Positions 20,335 to 30,169 of a DNA stretch of 64,000 nt are shown one piece after another. Origin of the DNA: Bacillus sp. Bos-x628 (GTDB lineage Bacteria; Bacillota; Bacilli; Bacillales; Bacillaceae); the NCBI RefSeq assembly GCF_040500475.1, contig NZ_CP159358.1, positions 434,001 through 498,000 on the forward strand, written 5' to 3'. Below the pieces are notes generated by a model. It saw nothing but the letters and a program-made list of their open reading frames with translations, had not been told where the DNA came from and did no database searches. Positions within the stretch are counted from its first letter, which is position 1. Each line of letters begins with the position of its first letter. A program made the translations under genes and the position numbers.

Positions 20335-21627
20335 TTGAAATCAACCATTAATCAAGTATATAAACACGTCGATGAAGAAGTGACAATCGGCGCATGGATT
20401 GCCAATAAACGATCTAGCGGAAAAATTGCATTCTTGCAGCTGCGTGACGGGACAGGCTTTATTCAAGGAGTCGTTGTGAAAACAGAGGTTGAAGAGGATG
20501 TCTTTCAGCTTGCGAAATCCGTCACACAAGAAACATCTGTATATGTGACGGGACAAGTCACAAAAGATGAGCGTTCACCATTTGGTTTCGAGTTGCAAGT
20601 AAAATCCATTGAGGTGATCCACGAAGCAAAGAATTATCCAATTACACCAAAAGAACATGGAACAGAGTTCTTAATGGATCATCGACATCTTTGGCTGCGT
20701 TCGAAAAAACAGCATGCCATGATGAAAATCCGGAACGAAATTATTCGTGCTACATATGAGTTTTTCCATCAGGAGGGCTTTGTCAAGGTTGATCCGCCAA
20801 TTTTAACAGGAAGTGCTCCAGAAGGAACAACTGAGCTGTTCGCAACCAAATATTTTGATGAGGATGCTTATTTGTCGCAAAGTGGGCAACTTTATATGGA
20901 AGCTGCTGCAATGGCACTAGGAAAAGTATTTTCATTTGGTCCAACATTTAGAGCTGAAAAATCTAAAACAAAACGTCATTTAATCGAATTTTGGATGATT
21001 GAGCCGGAGATGGCCTTTGTTGAATTTAATGAAAACCTTGAATATCAAGAAAAATACGTTTCTCACATTGTACAAAGTGTGCTAGAAAATTGTAAAGTTG
21101 AACTGCATACACTTGGCCGTGATACTGAAAAATTAGAAAAGATTAAAGCACCATTCCCACGCATCACGTATGATGAAGCCATTAAATTCTTGCAGGATAA
21201 AGGATTTAATGACATTGAATGGGGAGATGACTTTGGTGCACCTCATGAAACAGCAATCGCTGAAAGTTATGATAAACCAGTGTTCATTACACATTACCCA
21301 ACATCATTAAAACCGTTTTATATGCAGCCTGCGCCAGATCGTGATGACGTGGTGCTTTGTGCAGACTTAATTGCACCAGAAGGTTACGGTGAAATTATCG
21401 GCGGTTCTGAGCGTATTCATGATTTAGATTTGCTAGAAGCAAGATTAAAAGAGCACGGATTAGATCAAGAAACATACAAATGGTACACAGAATTAAGACA
21501 ATATGGGTCTGTACCGCATTCAGGTTTCGGTCTTGGACTTGAACGAACAGTCGCATGGATTAGTGGAGCACCGCATGTACGTGAAACCATTCCATTCCCA
21601 AGATTATTAAACCGTTTATATCCATAA
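20335..21627 (+). CDS. asnS: Asparaginyl-tRNA synthetase
   Basis: 430 residues. It charges tRNA-Asn. OB-fold anticodon domain (about residues 1-100) then a class II core: motif 2 [20 protein letters not shown] (about 201-220) and motif 3 [12 protein letters not shown] (about 398-409). TTG start behind GGAGGGG. It has its own promoter and a terminator after the stop. No T-box leader is present. Confidence 0.98.
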   Translation: MKSTINQVYKHVDEEVTIGAWIANKRSSGKIAFLQLRDGTGFIQGVVVKTEVEEDVFQLAKSVTQETSVYVTGQVTKDERSPFGFELQVKSIEVIHEAKNYPITPKEHGTEFLMDHRHLWLRSKKQHAMMKIRNEIIRATYEFFHQEGFVKVDPPILTGSAPEGTTELFATKYFDEDAYLSQSGQLYMEAAAMALGKVFSFGPTFRAEKSKTKRHLIEFWMIEPEMAFVEFNENLEYQEKYVSHIVQSVLENCKVELHTLGRDTEKLEKIKAPFPRITYDEAIKFLQDKGFNDIEWGDDFGAPHETAIAESYDKPVFITHYPTSLKPFYMQPAPDRDDVVLCADLIAPEGYGEIIGGSERIHDLDLLEARLKEHGLDQETYKWYTELRQYGSVPHSGFGLGLERTVAWISGAPHVRETIPFPRLLNRLYP

Positions 21628-21632
21628 GACAA

Positions 21633-21662
21633 GAAAGCCTCCAATCAATGGGGGCTTTTTCA
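21633..21662 (+). terminator. Rho-independent terminator of asnS
   Basis: AAGCCTCC-aatcaat-GGGGGCTTTTT just after the asnS stop. Confidence 0.85.
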
Positions 21663-21724
21663 AACGTCTTTTGACAGGCACGTGAAATAAAACGTGATAT
21701 ACTGAATGTGAAGAGGTGTATCCG

Positions 21725-22429
21725 ATGAACAGGCAGCAATTTATTGAAATGCAGCAAAAGGGGTCAACTAGTTTACCTAATTTGTTAATTGCTCATTATG
21801 AGCAATTAGGACTAAATGAAACACAAATGATGGTGATGTTAAAAATTAAGATGAATGAAGAACAAGGCGTTTTCTTTCAAACGTTTGAAGAGCTTTCTGC
21901 TGGTATGACCATTTCAGCTGAAGAGTGTGCCAATATGGTTCAGCAGTTAATTCAAAAAGGGTTTATATCGATTCAACCATTTGAAGATCGGTCTGGTATT
22001 CAGCATGATCGATATTCGATAGAGCCTTTATGGGGCATGTTATACGACTTTCTAGAGGCAAAACAGGTCAAAGAAAAACAAATGAACCATATTGAAGAAG
22101 AAAAGTCTTTATATTCATTATTTGAAGAGGAGTTTGGAAGACCGCTCTCTCCACTTGAAGGAGAAACACTTTCGATCTGGATGGATCAAGACCATCATGA
22201 TGCCGCGATGATTCGTTTAGCCCTAAGAGAAGCGGTCTTATCAGGAAAATTAAATTTTCGCTATATAGACCGAATTTTATTTGAATGGAAAAAGAAAGGG
22301 CTGAAAACAGCTGAAGAAGCGAAAGAGCATAGCCAGCATTTCCGTTCACAGCGAAAACCAATGCAACCCAAAGAAGATGCTTCATCTTATAAACGACAAG
22401 TTCCTTTTTATAATTGGCTGGAACAATAA
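21725..22429 (+). CDS. dnaD: DNA replication initiation protein DnaD
   Basis: 234 residues from ATG 21725 (AGAGGTG upstream; an in-frame GTG at 21716 lies within that ribosome site). N-terminal winged helix (about residues 1-100) and C-terminal DnaB/DnaD helical domain (about 125-195, ending near YIDRILFEWKKKG, the YxxxIxxxW-type signature). It acts with DnaA, DnaB and DnaI to load helicase at oriC and at restart forks. nth follows 17 bases on. Confidence 0.96.
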   Translation: MNRQQFIEMQQKGSTSLPNLLIAHYEQLGLNETQMMVMLKIKMNEEQGVFFQTFEELSAGMTISAEECANMVQQLIQKGFISIQPFEDRSGIQHDRYSIEPLWGMLYDFLEAKQVKEKQMNHIEEEKSLYSLFEEEFGRPLSPLEGETLSIWMDQDHHDAAMIRLALREAVLSGKLNFRYIDRILFEWKKKGLKTAEEAKEHSQHFRSQRKPMQPKEDASSYKRQVPFYNWLEQ

Positions 22430-22446
22430 TCAATAAAGGAGAAGGC

Positions 22447-23109
22447 ATGTTATCAAAAAAACAAATCAATGAGTGTTTAGAAGTCATAGGAGAAATGTTT
22501 CCGGAGGCTGAGTGTGAGCTTGTTCATTCTAACCCATTTGAACTTGTGATCGCCGTTTTACTATCGGCTCAATGTACAGATGTTCTTGTGAACAAAGTGA
22601 CGAAAACACTTTTTCAAAAATATAAAACACCAGAAGACTATTTAAGTGTCCCTCTTGAAGAATTACAGCAAGATATTCGCTCGATCGGTCTTTACCGTAA
22701 TAAAGCTAAAAACATCCAAAAATTAAGCGAAATGCTCATTGAAGAATATGGCGGTGAAGTGCCGAAAGACAGGGATGAGCTTGTAAAGCTTCCTGGTGTT
22801 GGTCGAAAAACAGCAAATGTCGTTGTGTCAGTTGCTTTCGGAATTCCGGCAATTGCTGTAGACACCCATGTAGAGCGTGTCAGCAAACGGCTTGGTATTT
22901 GCCGTTGGAAGGACTCTGTACTCGAAGTAGAGCAGACGTTGATGAAGAAAGTACCAAAAGAAGATTGGTCAGTGACACATCATCGTTTAATTTTTTTTGG
23001 CAGATATCATTGCAAAGCGCAGCGGCCGCAATGTGAATCCTGTCCGCTTCTTGATATGTGTAGAGAAGGACAGAAGAGGCTAAAAAAAGGGTTGGTGAAG
23101 CTGGCATGA
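22447..23109 (+). CDS. nth: Endonuclease III (DNA glycosylase/AP lyase)
   Basis: 220 residues from ATG 22447 (AAAGGAGAAGG). Base-excision repair of oxidised pyrimidines. Helix-hairpin-helix LPGVGRKTANVV with the catalytic Lys, VDTHVERVSKRLG with the catalytic Asp, and a C-terminal 4Fe-4S pattern C-x6-C-x2-C-x5-C (CKAQRPQCESCPLLDMC). Overlaps ypoC by four bases. Confidence 0.98.
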   Translation: MLSKKQINECLEVIGEMFPEAECELVHSNPFELVIAVLLSAQCTDVLVNKVTKTLFQKYKTPEDYLSVPLEELQQDIRSIGLYRNKAKNIQKLSEMLIEEYGGEVPKDRDELVKLPGVGRKTANVVVSVAFGIPAIAVDTHVERVSKRLGICRWKDSVLEVEQTLMKKVPKEDWSVTHHRLIFFGRYHCKAQRPQCESCPLLDMCREGQKRLKKGLVKLA

Positions 23110-23615
23110 GTGCAGCAAGTGTTTTCACGTCATATGTTGAGATGCTGAAAGATAAAAGGGTCGAGGCTTCAGGTGAGCCAATTGAAATCTTGAGAGCAAA
23201 TCCGCTGGCGTTTGATTTATATCCAGACCTTTTTGCTGGTGAGCTTCCTTGGAAGCAAGCAGAAGAATATGTTCCTGTGATATTTGAGCTTTGGGATGAA
23301 TTAAAAGCAAAAATGCTTCCAAGCTTTGAAACAAGGAAATCGCGCTGTGAGCAGGAAGATATGCTAAAAGGGATCGTCAGTATGATTGCCGCCTTTTATT
23401 GGATAAAAGGTCAGCGCCTTGCAACATTAGAATGGGAAGAAGTCAAACAAGAAACGTTTCCTGTTGCACCAATTAATTGGACAGAGCGATTAGATTTCAT
23501 TTTGTTGAAACCTACCCAATACCACTGTTTGATACAATTGGACGAGCTTTATACAGAACTGAAAAAACAGTATGGAAAGTACAAAGCAATAAAAAAGCGA
23601 AAACAAACACGTTAA
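23106..23615 (+). CDS. ypoC: YpoC family protein
   Basis: 169 residues, ATGA overlap with nth, as in B. subtilis dnaD-nth-ypoC. Mostly helical with conserved Trp residues; no membrane segments. Function unknown. A shared terminator separates it from convergent ponA. Confidence 0.85.
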   Translation: MSAASVFTSYVEMLKDKRVEASGEPIEILRANPLAFDLYPDLFAGELPWKQAEEYVPVIFELWDELKAKMLPSFETRKSRCEQEDMLKGIVSMIAAFYWIKGQRLATLEWEEVKQETFPVAPINWTERLDFILLKPTQYHCLIQLDELYTELKKQYGKYKAIKKRKQTR

Positions 23616-23616
23616 A

Positions 23617-23652
23617 AAAAGCACTTGCCTACCTGCGGCAAGTGCTTTTTTG
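23617..23652. terminator. Bidirectional terminator between ypoC and ponA
   Basis: AAAGCACTTGCC-tacctgc-GGCAAGTGCTTTTTT, perfect 12-bp stem with A- and T-runs on both sides, between convergent genes. Confidence 0.9.
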
Positions 23653-26361
23653 TTATTCATCTTCTTTTCGAGAAGTAGAGTTAGCTTGTGTATTTGAACT
23701 TTGCGAATTGGCTTTAGAATTACTATTCTTTTTATCTTTATTGTTGCTGTCATTCTGTGAGCTGTTGTTTCCATTTGAGCTGTCTGACCCACTATCGGAA
23801 TCGTTATTGCCGTTATCCGTATTTCCAGTTTCACCTTGATTATCTTGATTTTTTTGATCATCTGGTTTCTGCTCGTCTGTTGCTGGAGGTTGATTTTTGT
23901 TATCGTCCGTTTCGTCTGTCTGCTCATCATCTGGCTGTTTTGGCTCTTCTTCTTTGTTTTCATCATCCACTTTCTCTTCCTCTTTTTCATCATCTTTAAT
24001 GGTCAGGAAGGTAGAGGCTGCTTGACTTGTGACACCATCTACAGTGGCTGTCACTTGGAATTTATACGTTGAGCCAGGTTTCACATCAGAGATGACAGCT
24101 TCTTTAGCAGAACTGTTTTGAATCTCTTTATAGCCGCCGTTATCAACAGCCTGCTGCACATGAAATGTCGCATCAGCATCATCATCGTAACCCCAAGAAA
24201 GTGTGATAGATTTTTTCTCTTCATCATACACAGCTTTTAGATCAGATGGTTTATCAGCTTCTTTTTTCTCATAAGTGTCAGATACTTTTGAAGGAGCGGT
24301 TCCTTTAACAAAGTATTCCGTTGTCTTCTTGTCACTAGGCGTGTTCGGTCCTGCTAATTTCGCAGGGTCAGAACCTTTTTCAATGGTTGCTTCCACAACA
24401 CTGTCTGGTTTTTCAAATGAGCCACTTCCATCATCAATTTGAGAAATTAATTGTCGGAAGACGATTTTTGCAACGCGTTGTTCATTATGTGTTAACCATA
24501 TTTTACCGTCTGCTTCTTTTGAATTGCCGATTCCCGTCCAAACGGCTGCTGTATACTGCGGAGTATAGCCAACAAACCAAGAATCTTTTGCACCGCCAGA
24601 AGGGATATTATATTTATTGACATCATCTTGCGTAAAGTTGGTTGTTCCTGTTTTACCAGCAACCTCAACATTTGGTACTTGTGCAAGTGTACCTGTTCCA
24701 GATTGTACAGCTGTTTTCAGCATATCAGTGATCATAAAGGCAGTATAATCACTCATCGCCGCTTTAGCTTCTGGCGTTAAGTCAAGTTTCGTTCCATCGT
24801 TAAATTCAACTGAAGTCACTGCATGCGGTTCGTTATAGTATCCATTATTACCGAACGCACTAAAAGCGCCAGCCATCTTTAAAGAAGAAACACCTTCGTC
24901 AAATCCCCCGATTGAGTAGGATTCTGGAATGTCAGAAGGTAAATCCATGCCTAAATTGTTTGCAAATTGAACGGCATTATCTGTACCGGCTGCTTGGAAT
25001 GCTTTTAGAGCAGGGATGTTTCGTGATTGTGCTAGAGCACTTCTCATTGACATCTTTCCTAAATGTCTTCTGTCAAAGTTGTTAATCGGTGTACCATTTG
25101 AATACGTATATGGCGCATCATCAATTTGTTGATACGTCGACCATTTTTTGTTTTCAATGACTGGACCGTAATCTAAGATTGGTTTAATCGTTGAGCCAGG
25201 CTGACGTTTTGCATCAATTGCATAGTTAAAGCCGCCGACTGGAACATCACGTCCGCCGCCAATGGCGCGGATTTCACCATTTTTGGTATCAAGCAGGGTG
25301 ACGCCCGCCTGCATCCCTTTTGTAAACCCGGCAGTATCTCCATTGATGATGCTGTCTAATTGATCTTGCGCATTTGTATCAAGTGTTGTGTGAATTTTTA
25401 ATCCATCGGTTGATACATCCACTTTGGCTTTTTTCTGAACTTCTTCCATCACTTCTTCAATGAAAGGAGAGTATTTACTTGAGTTTTGTCTGTTGTATTT
25501 ATCAGCTGAGACCACCGTCTTGCTGACAGGTGTCGCTTTTGCTTTTTCATACTCTTTATTTGTAATATACCCTTGTTTTTTCATTAAGCTTAAAACGATG
25601 TTACGGCGTTTTTCTGCCGCTTCAGGATGTTTGACTGGGTTATAAGCAGAAGGACTCTGCGGCATACCAGCAAGTGTTGCAGCCTGTGCAATGGATAGTT
25701 TGTTTAAATTAGTGACACCGAAAAATTGTTCAGCTGCTTTTCCAACCCCATAAGCCTGAGGTGTGAAGAAGATTCGGTTTAAATACATTTCTAATATTTC
25801 ATCTTTAGAGTATTTTTGCTCAAGCTGAATGGAGAGCCATATTTCTTGCACTTTACGTTTTAAAGTTTTGTGATCGTTTAATAAGGTGTTTTTTACGACC
25901 TGCTGTGTAATGGTACTTCCACCTTCAGCACCGAAACCGTCCTCGACGTTTGCAATAAGGGCACCACCGATTCGAATAGGGTCAATCCCGTGGTGTTGAT
26001 AAAAACGTGCATCCTCAGTTGCAATAAAAGCTTCTTTGACCACATCAGGTATGTCTTTAATCGAGACATACGTCCTTTTTTCTGCACCGACTTCTGCAAT
26101 GACTTTGTTGTTTTTATCATAAATTTTTGAAGAATACGGTGTTTTCAGCTTACTATCATCGAGAGAAGGAGCGGTTGATGCAAAAACGGCAAAAGTTGTG
26201 ATTCCGGCTACTACACAGAGAAGACCGATCACGAGTAAAGATAAACATATTTTTTTAAATAGACCTGCTTTCTTTTTGCCCTTTTTGTTCTTTTGCTTCT
26301 TCGTGTTGGTTCCTTTTGTTGCTTTTCGTCGCTGTTCACGACTTGTAAATTGATCAGACAT
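23653..26361 (-). CDS. ponA: Bifunctional class A penicillin-binding protein 1
   Basis: 902 residues from ATG 26361. Basic cytoplasmic tail, one membrane span (about residues 37-60), GT51 transglycosylase domain with EDARFYQHHGID (about 94-105), then a transpeptidase domain with active-site PGSTIKP (SxxK), and C-terminal GKTGTTNF. After that a fibronectin type III domain (about 680-775) and a long low-complexity tail rich in N, D, S, Q and E. B. subtilis PBP1 has the same layout and a similar length. It makes and cross-links peptidoglycan. It follows recU by 19 bases in one operon. Confidence 0.97.
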   Translation of the reverse strand: MSDQFTSREQRRKATKGTNTKKQKNKKGKKKAGLFKKICLSLLVIGLLCVVAGITTFAVFASTAPSLDDSKLKTPYSSKIYDKNNKVIAEVGAEKRTYVSIKDIPDVVKEAFIATEDARFYQHHGIDPIRIGGALIANVEDGFGAEGGSTITQQVVKNTLLNDHKTLKRKVQEIWLSIQLEQKYSKDEILEMYLNRIFFTPQAYGVGKAAEQFFGVTNLNKLSIAQAATLAGMPQSPSAYNPVKHPEAAEKRRNIVLSLMKKQGYITNKEYEKAKATPVSKTVVSADKYNRQNSSKYSPFIEEVMEEVQKKAKVDVSTDGLKIHTTLDTNAQDQLDSIINGDTAGFTKGMQAGVTLLDTKNGEIRAIGGGRDVPVGGFNYAIDAKRQPGSTIKPILDYGPVIENKKWSTYQQIDDAPYTYSNGTPINNFDRRHLGKMSMRSALAQSRNIPALKAFQAAGTDNAVQFANNLGMDLPSDIPESYSIGGFDEGVSSLKMAGAFSAFGNNGYYNEPHAVTSVEFNDGTKLDLTPEAKAAMSDYTAFMITDMLKTAVQSGTGTLAQVPNVEVAGKTGTTNFTQDDVNKYNIPSGGAKDSWFVGYTPQYTAAVWTGIGNSKEADGKIWLTHNEQRVAKIVFRQLISQIDDGSGSFEKPDSVVEATIEKGSDPAKLAGPNTPSDKKTTEYFVKGTAPSKVSDTYEKKEADKPSDLKAVYDEEKKSITLSWGYDDDADATFHVQQAVDNGGYKEIQNSSAKEAVISDVKPGSTYKFQVTATVDGVTSQAASTFLTIKDDEKEEEKVDDENKEEEPKQPDDEQTDETDDNKNQPPATDEQKPDDQKNQDNQGETGNTDNGNNDSDSGSDSSNGNNSSQNDSNNKDKKNSNSKANSQSSNTQANSTSRKEDE

Positions 26362-26380
26362 CACATCTCAACCTTTCGTG

Positions 26381-27016
26381 TTAAACCTTTTTCGAACGTA
26401 ATTGATGGTGATTTTCATCCGAAAAATGAAGTGTTTCCACTACTTTAATATAATCAATTCTTGGCGAATATCCAAGTGTCATTAAGTGACCAGCTTCCAT
26501 TAATTCATCTTTGCTAATGGATTTTCGCCCATTTTGAATTTGCCGCTCCCAAAAGAAAAAGAGCTCAGAAGCAGGTAAATAATAAACGGAGCCAAACGCG
26601 GATATAATAACAAAACAAATACCTCCTTGCTTGACAACCTGCTTCATATGCTCAATTTGATGATCATGAAAATTTTTGAGCGGAAACGAGGTTGTACTTG
26701 TGGTTTCCTTTGCTTCGAAGTCAATATAGCGCCCTTTATAAACCCCATTATAGTCCGTTGTCGATGACTGTTTAAAATAGGCTTCTTTAATGACAGCGGC
26801 GCTCCTTTTTGGATAATCAACATTGACAATTTGAACTGGGGTAGGCTTCTTATGAATGACTGCAATCCCGTTTACCAAATAATACTGGTTGGTTTCATTT
26901 AAGTCAGCCTCAAGCGTCATTCCTCGATTACTATAAGAGGATTCGCCGCTTATTCTTTTTTTTGTTCCGATTTGTTGTACTGGCTGATACGATTTTCCGT
27001 TTGGATACCGAATCAT
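26381..27016 (-). CDS. recU: Holliday junction resolvase RecU
   Basis: 211 residues. It cleaves four-way junctions in recombination and chromosome segregation. N-terminal [26 protein letters not shown] and the catalytic centre [18 protein letters not shown] (Asp, Glu, Lys of the nuclease fold). The recU-ponA pair is conserved in Bacillus. Divergent from yppC, with 47 bases between starts. Confidence 0.98.
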   Translation of the reverse strand: MIRYPNGKSYQPVQQIGTKKRISGESSYSNRGMTLEADLNETNQYYLVNGIAVIHKKPTPVQIVNVDYPKRSAAVIKEAYFKQSSTTDYNGVYKGRYIDFEAKETTSTTSFPLKNFHDHQIEHMKQVVKQGGICFVIISAFGSVYYLPASELFFFWERQIQNGRKSISKDELMEAGHLMTLGYSPRIDYIKVVETLHFSDENHHQLRSKKV

Positions 27017-27063
27017 CAAGTTTCAGCCTCCTTATTATTGCATTTTGTATTGGAGAGATGACC

Positions 27064-28023
27064 GTGTTGTCACATAAAGAAGAGCAACTCATTACTCAGT
27101 ATATTTTACGTGAAACGAAAGCGAAAAATAAAGACAATCTGTCAAGAACAAACTCCTACAAGCGCTTTTACGATCGCCATCCAGAATTGAAATGGTCCCT
27201 ACTTGCTTCCTTTGTATCCAGAAATGCTGGATGGTCGATGACGGATCTAAAGGGTGAATTATTCCATCCGGGTTTAACTGACCAACAGGGGCACATGATT
27301 TTTACAGCATATGAAAGAGCGAATTGGCTCATCTTTTCTGATGCTTATCCGCAGCTTTTGCTATATGAATGGTCGAAGCGGTGCAATGCACCTTTATTTC
27401 ATCTTTTGTCTGTTTTTCGGGTCTCTCGTTTTATGCGCGCCGAGTGGGAACGATTTTGGAGAAAGCGCGACACAGAGCGTCTGCTTTATGCACTCATCAT
27501 AAACGAACAATATACTATACAATCTCCTATTATACAAAATCCTCTTCTGAAAAAGAATGTTTTTCACTCAATTCAATACGCTTTCAGCGAATGGGGCCAT
27601 TTTCAAACAGTCGTTTTTCCAACAATAGACGGGCATTTATACGGCATAACCATACGTAAGTTTTCAAAAGTAAAGGAGCGTATTGTATTAGGGAAAAAAT
27701 TAGCCAAATTACTATTTCGAGCCGATTTGTTTCCGGATTTTTATCATTTTTTACATACTGTGCCGCACACTGGATCTCGGTTTGATTTCGAACAATATTT
27801 AGGGATCGCTAGAAGGTCAACACCTTTCTTAAGAACTGTTTATCCGGTGATGACACATTCATTAGACGATCAAAGGAAAGATTGGTTTCAAAAGAAAGTG
27901 AATCAATCGTTATTTGATGCTGAATCTTTACCAAAACAAATCGAACTGACGGAATGGTACTTCCATAAAAAAAGGCAGCTTCGTTTTCTTTTCTCATTAG
28001 AGCACTATTTTCAGCATAAATAA
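27064..28023 (+). CDS. yppC: YppC, DUF2515 family protein
   Basis: 319 residues from GTG 27064, chosen because GGAGAG lies six bases upstream; TTG 27067 is an alternative and longer readings overlap recU. Soluble, basic, with many aromatic residues; DUF2515. Divergent from recU as in B. subtilis. Function unknown. Confidence 0.87.
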   Translation: MLSHKEEQLITQYILRETKAKNKDNLSRTNSYKRFYDRHPELKWSLLASFVSRNAGWSMTDLKGELFHPGLTDQQGHMIFTAYERANWLIFSDAYPQLLLYEWSKRCNAPLFHLLSVFRVSRFMRAEWERFWRKRDTERLLYALIINEQYTIQSPIIQNPLLKKNVFHSIQYAFSEWGHFQTVVFPTIDGHLYGITIRKFSKVKERIVLGKKLAKLLFRADLFPDFYHFLHTVPHTGSRFDFEQYLGIARRSTPFLRTVYPVMTHSLDDQRKDWFQKKVNQSLFDAESLPKQIELTEWYFHKKRQLRFLFSLEHYFQHK

Positions 28024-28050
28024 AAAGCAGGGGGGGGACCTGCTTTTTTA
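28021..28050. terminator. Terminator shared by yppC and sspM
   Basis: AAAAAGCAGG-gggggga-CCTGCTTTTTT between convergent genes. The loop is a G-run of eight counting the stem, an unusual homopolymer. Confidence 0.85.
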
Positions 28051-28152
28051 CGTGGATGGACGGTTAGGACCGCCAAGCTTTTTATCCAGTTGTTCTGTAC
28101 TGTTTTCTTTCTCTTTAGGGTTTTGCTCTTTTGGTGCTGGCTGCTTTTTCAT
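28048..28152 (-). CDS. sspM: Small acid-soluble spore protein M
   Basis: 34 residues, MKKQPAPKEQ... ending in LDKKLGGPNRPST, which I recognise as the C-terminus of B. subtilis SspM (also 34 residues, same neighbourhood). Strong AAAGGAGG ribosome site. Expected to be made in the forespore; upstream TGTATGA and ATTCTA resemble a SigG promoter but are imperfect. Very basic, as minor SASPs are. Confidence 0.92.
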   Translation of the reverse strand: MKKQPAPKEQNPKEKENSTEQLDKKLGGPNRPST

Positions 28153-28219
28153 GAAATCTACCTCCTTTGTCCTTAGAATTTACAGAATAAGGCGCAATCA
28201 TACAAAGAAGGACAAGCAC

Positions 28220-28345
28220 ATGTCGAAAATGAAAAAAAACGCTCTTCTTCACTTAGATTGGCGATTTGCTTCTAGTTTTGTCATGTATGAAGGATGGTGT
28301 GAAAGAAAAGAGAATGTAACGAGAGACGATAAAGGAGGAATCTGA
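28220..28345 (+). CDS. Possible 41-residue protein upstream of yppD
   Basis: ATG at 28220 behind AGAAGGAC, ending at a TGA that overlaps the yppD start (TGATG). Sequence contains LHLDWRFASSFVMYEGW and a polar C-terminus. The overlap suggests translational coupling to yppD. I do not recognise a family; it could be a chance frame because its last codons carry the yppD ribosome site. Confidence 0.4.
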   Translation: MSKMKKNALLHLDWRFASSFVMYEGWCERKENVTRDDKGGI

Positions 28346-28581
28346 TGATGAACGAATGTGTATCAAAAGAATCCATTATGCAGTTGTTAGAGGAAATCGA
28401 GCGTAAACTTGATGAAGTGGAGGCAACGCTTTCTGTTGCTGTTCAGCAAACAAAACATGAAGTAAGCCAGAAACAGGAACGAATGCTTGACCACCTTGAA
28501 TTTGAAGTGAAGGAATGTGAATTGAAAATCCATACGGCAGATTATAAGCTTTCGGCAAGACCAGCGTTTCATGCTGGCTAG
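28345..28581 (+). CDS. yppD: YppD-like small coiled-coil protein
   Basis: 78 residues (ATG 28345 or 28348) behind AAAGGAGG. Residues 10-55 form a likely coiled coil (EEIERKLDEVEAT and repeated heptads). Named by position between sspM and yppE, as in B. subtilis; the sequence itself gives no function. Confidence 0.6.
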   Translation: MMNECVSKESIMQLLEEIERKLDEVEATLSVAVQQTKHEVSQKQERMLDHLEFEVKECELKIHTADYKLSARPAFHAG

Positions 28582-28638
28582 CTTTCATATTTGAGCAAAA
28601 AGTGAACGTTTGATAGGATGTTCATAGAGGTGAACACT

Positions 28639-29013
28639 TTGAATAATCAAACATTACTTGAACATACAAAAGAGCTCAGAAAATGGATAGAAGATGCTTA
28701 TGAGCGGTATCAAAAGGGGAAATCTGAAGAGGAGTATCCAGCGTATGATTTTTATCAAGTCATCCAGCCGGCCGTTGTCCAATTTGAAAAGCAAATGGAG
28801 CAGTGGTTGACTGCTTCCACCCATTTTATTCATCAAGTCAAACCGAAATATTTACATCAAGAACAACTGGAAGCTGTGATGAATAATGGGAAAGAAATTG
28901 TCCTGCAATCTTATTTTGGCAAACTGCACCCCCCGCATGTGAAAAATTTAGTCGAATCAGTGATCTATACACTCAATCTTTTAATAGAAGAAATAAGAAA
29001 AAAGCGCAGTTGA
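28639..29013 (+). CDS. yppE: YppE family protein
   Basis: 124 residues from TTG 28639, which has AGAGGTG seven bases upstream; the in-frame ATG at 28618 does not. Four-helix bundle type sequence with [23 protein letters not shown] and [11 protein letters not shown] matching the pattern of B. subtilis YppE. Function unknown. Confidence 0.85.
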   Translation: MNNQTLLEHTKELRKWIEDAYERYQKGKSEEEYPAYDFYQVIQPAVVQFEKQMEQWLTASTHFIHQVKPKYLHQEQLEAVMNNGKEIVLQSYFGKLHPPHVKNLVESVIYTLNLLIEEIRKKRS

Positions 29014-29119
29014 TGAGAAATCCTGCGTTTTTCTTATGATGACTTTAGGCACACCTTCTGTTTTCCATCATAATATAGCATTAAATCAATATGTTTTGAG
29101 ATGGAGAGGAGCGAGAAAG

Positions 29120-29569
29120 ATGTTCCCTTATTCAAACCAGCACTCTTATGAAATGAATCAATTTCAACAAGGGCCATTTCAATATCCTGAAATGCAGCAA
29201 CCTCAGCAGTCTCCAGAATATCTAATGCCTCCATATCAAGCTGGAATGAGCCAGCAGCCATCTGTACAGCATCAACCGACCTATGGATACCCCGCCGGCT
29301 ATCAGCCTTTTCAGCAGCCAAAGGCAATGAATCAGCCTCAGGTGCAGCAGTCAGGCATGATGCCAATGCAGCAGCCGATGAATCCTTATCCACTGCCAAG
29401 ACCACAAAAACAGCAGCCATCGCAATTTAAAAGTGTGCTGTCACAATTTAAAAAATCAAATGGACAATACGACTTCAACAAAATGTTTGATACGGTTGGA
29501 CAAATGATGAATGCGATGAACCAAGTCGGATCTTTAGCCAAAGGGTTTACAAGCATCTTTAAAACGTAG
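29120..29569 (+). CDS. yppG: YppG-like Gln/Pro/Met-rich protein
   Basis: 149 residues from ATG 29120 (GAGAGGAG). The first 100 residues are low complexity, rich in Q, P, M, Y ([20 protein letters not shown]), typical of spore coat proteins; the C-terminal 45 residues ([20 protein letters not shown]) are conserved-looking and amphipathic. The YppG family is proposed to be coat associated. In B. subtilis a small yppF lies between yppE and yppG; it is not seen here. Confidence 0.75.
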   Translation: MFPYSNQHSYEMNQFQQGPFQYPEMQQPQQSPEYLMPPYQAGMSQQPSVQHQPTYGYPAGYQPFQQPKAMNQPQVQQSGMMPMQQPMNPYPLPRPQKQQPSQFKSVLSQFKKSNGQYDFNKMFDTVGQMMNAMNQVGSLAKGFTSIFKT

Positions 29570-29571
29570 CA

Positions 29572-29599
29572 AAACCCAATAGAAGCATCTATTGGGTTG
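29572..29599. terminator. Bidirectional hairpin between yppG and the Hsp20-like gene
   Basis: AACCCAATAGA-agca-TCTATTGGGTT, perfect 11-bp stem between convergent genes, with only short flanking A/T tracts. Confidence 0.7.
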
Positions 29600-30008
29600 T
29601 TAGCTTTGGTGCGGTCACAATGAGGGATTGATTTTTCCATACACTTTTCATGTTTGTTTCATCTATTTTGGCAGGCATTAAAATGGTTTTGGTAAAGCTG
29701 GAATAGGAAGAGGTCATGTCTGTTTTGATTTTCTCCTGCACAGATAGGTGTAAATATTGGGACTTTACCTCAAGAGCAATATCGCCTTCGACAAAATGAT
29801 CTGGAAATTGAATCTCGATATACACAAAGTGATCGTCTTCTGCCACATTGGTTGCAATGGAGGCAAGAGAATGGGACGTAGTCATGAGTGCCTCTGCACT
29901 ATTTAAAATCTTGTGAAACGGGGAGGAAGCAAAAAACTGTTCGATGGCTTCATATAAGATATCTTCATTTTTCAATAAATCATATTTCTTTTTGTCTTCT
30001 TGTTCCAT
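29589..30008 (-). CDS. Hsp20/alpha-crystallin-like protein
   Basis: 139 residues. The region from about 50 to 138 has the beta-sandwich pattern of small heat-shock proteins (FVYIEIQFP, YLHLSVQEK, FTKTILMPAKIDETNMKSVWKNQSL, LIVTAP). Divergent members act as spore coat proteins in Bacillus (CotM, CotP), so a sporulation role is possible. I cannot tie it to a named gene. Confidence 0.6.
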   Translation of the reverse strand: MEQEDKKKYDLLKNEDILYEAIEQFFASSPFHKILNSAEALMTTSHSLASIATNVAEDDHFVYIEIQFPDHFVEGDIALEVKSQYLHLSVQEKIKTDMTSSYSSFTKTILMPAKIDETNMKSVWKNQSLIVTAPKLTTQ

Positions 30009-30108
30009 TTCAAATCACCTCTCATTTATAACCTATGCAAAAAAGGCTCAGGCGGTTATCAATTGAAGGAAGGAAAAAATTATGATTAAATAGTATCGAA
30101 TGAAGCAA

Positions 30109-30126
30109 ATGGTATAAATGTACCAT
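30109..30126. promoter_or_regulatory. Short dyad upstream of ypqE
   Basis: ATGGTA-taaatg-TACCAT, 44 bases before the ypqE start, inside the probable promoter region. Could be an operator; six-base arms can arise by chance. Confidence 0.3.
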
Positions 30127-30169
30127 CATACTATGAATAGAACTAGGAGCAAAGCTTGAAGGGAGCAAA

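Noticed and set aside
21671..21703. TTGACA and TATACT upstream of dnaD as a SigA promoter
   Set aside because: Spacing is 21 bases; suggestive but outside the usual range.
23477..24072. Plus-strand Leu/Ser/Phe-rich frames in ponA
   Set aside because: Mirror of the low-complexity C-terminal tail of ponA on the minus strand.
28052..28219. Plus-strand upstream extension of the 41-residue ORF
   Set aside because: It is antisense to sspM, which has a strong ribosome site and a clear family match.
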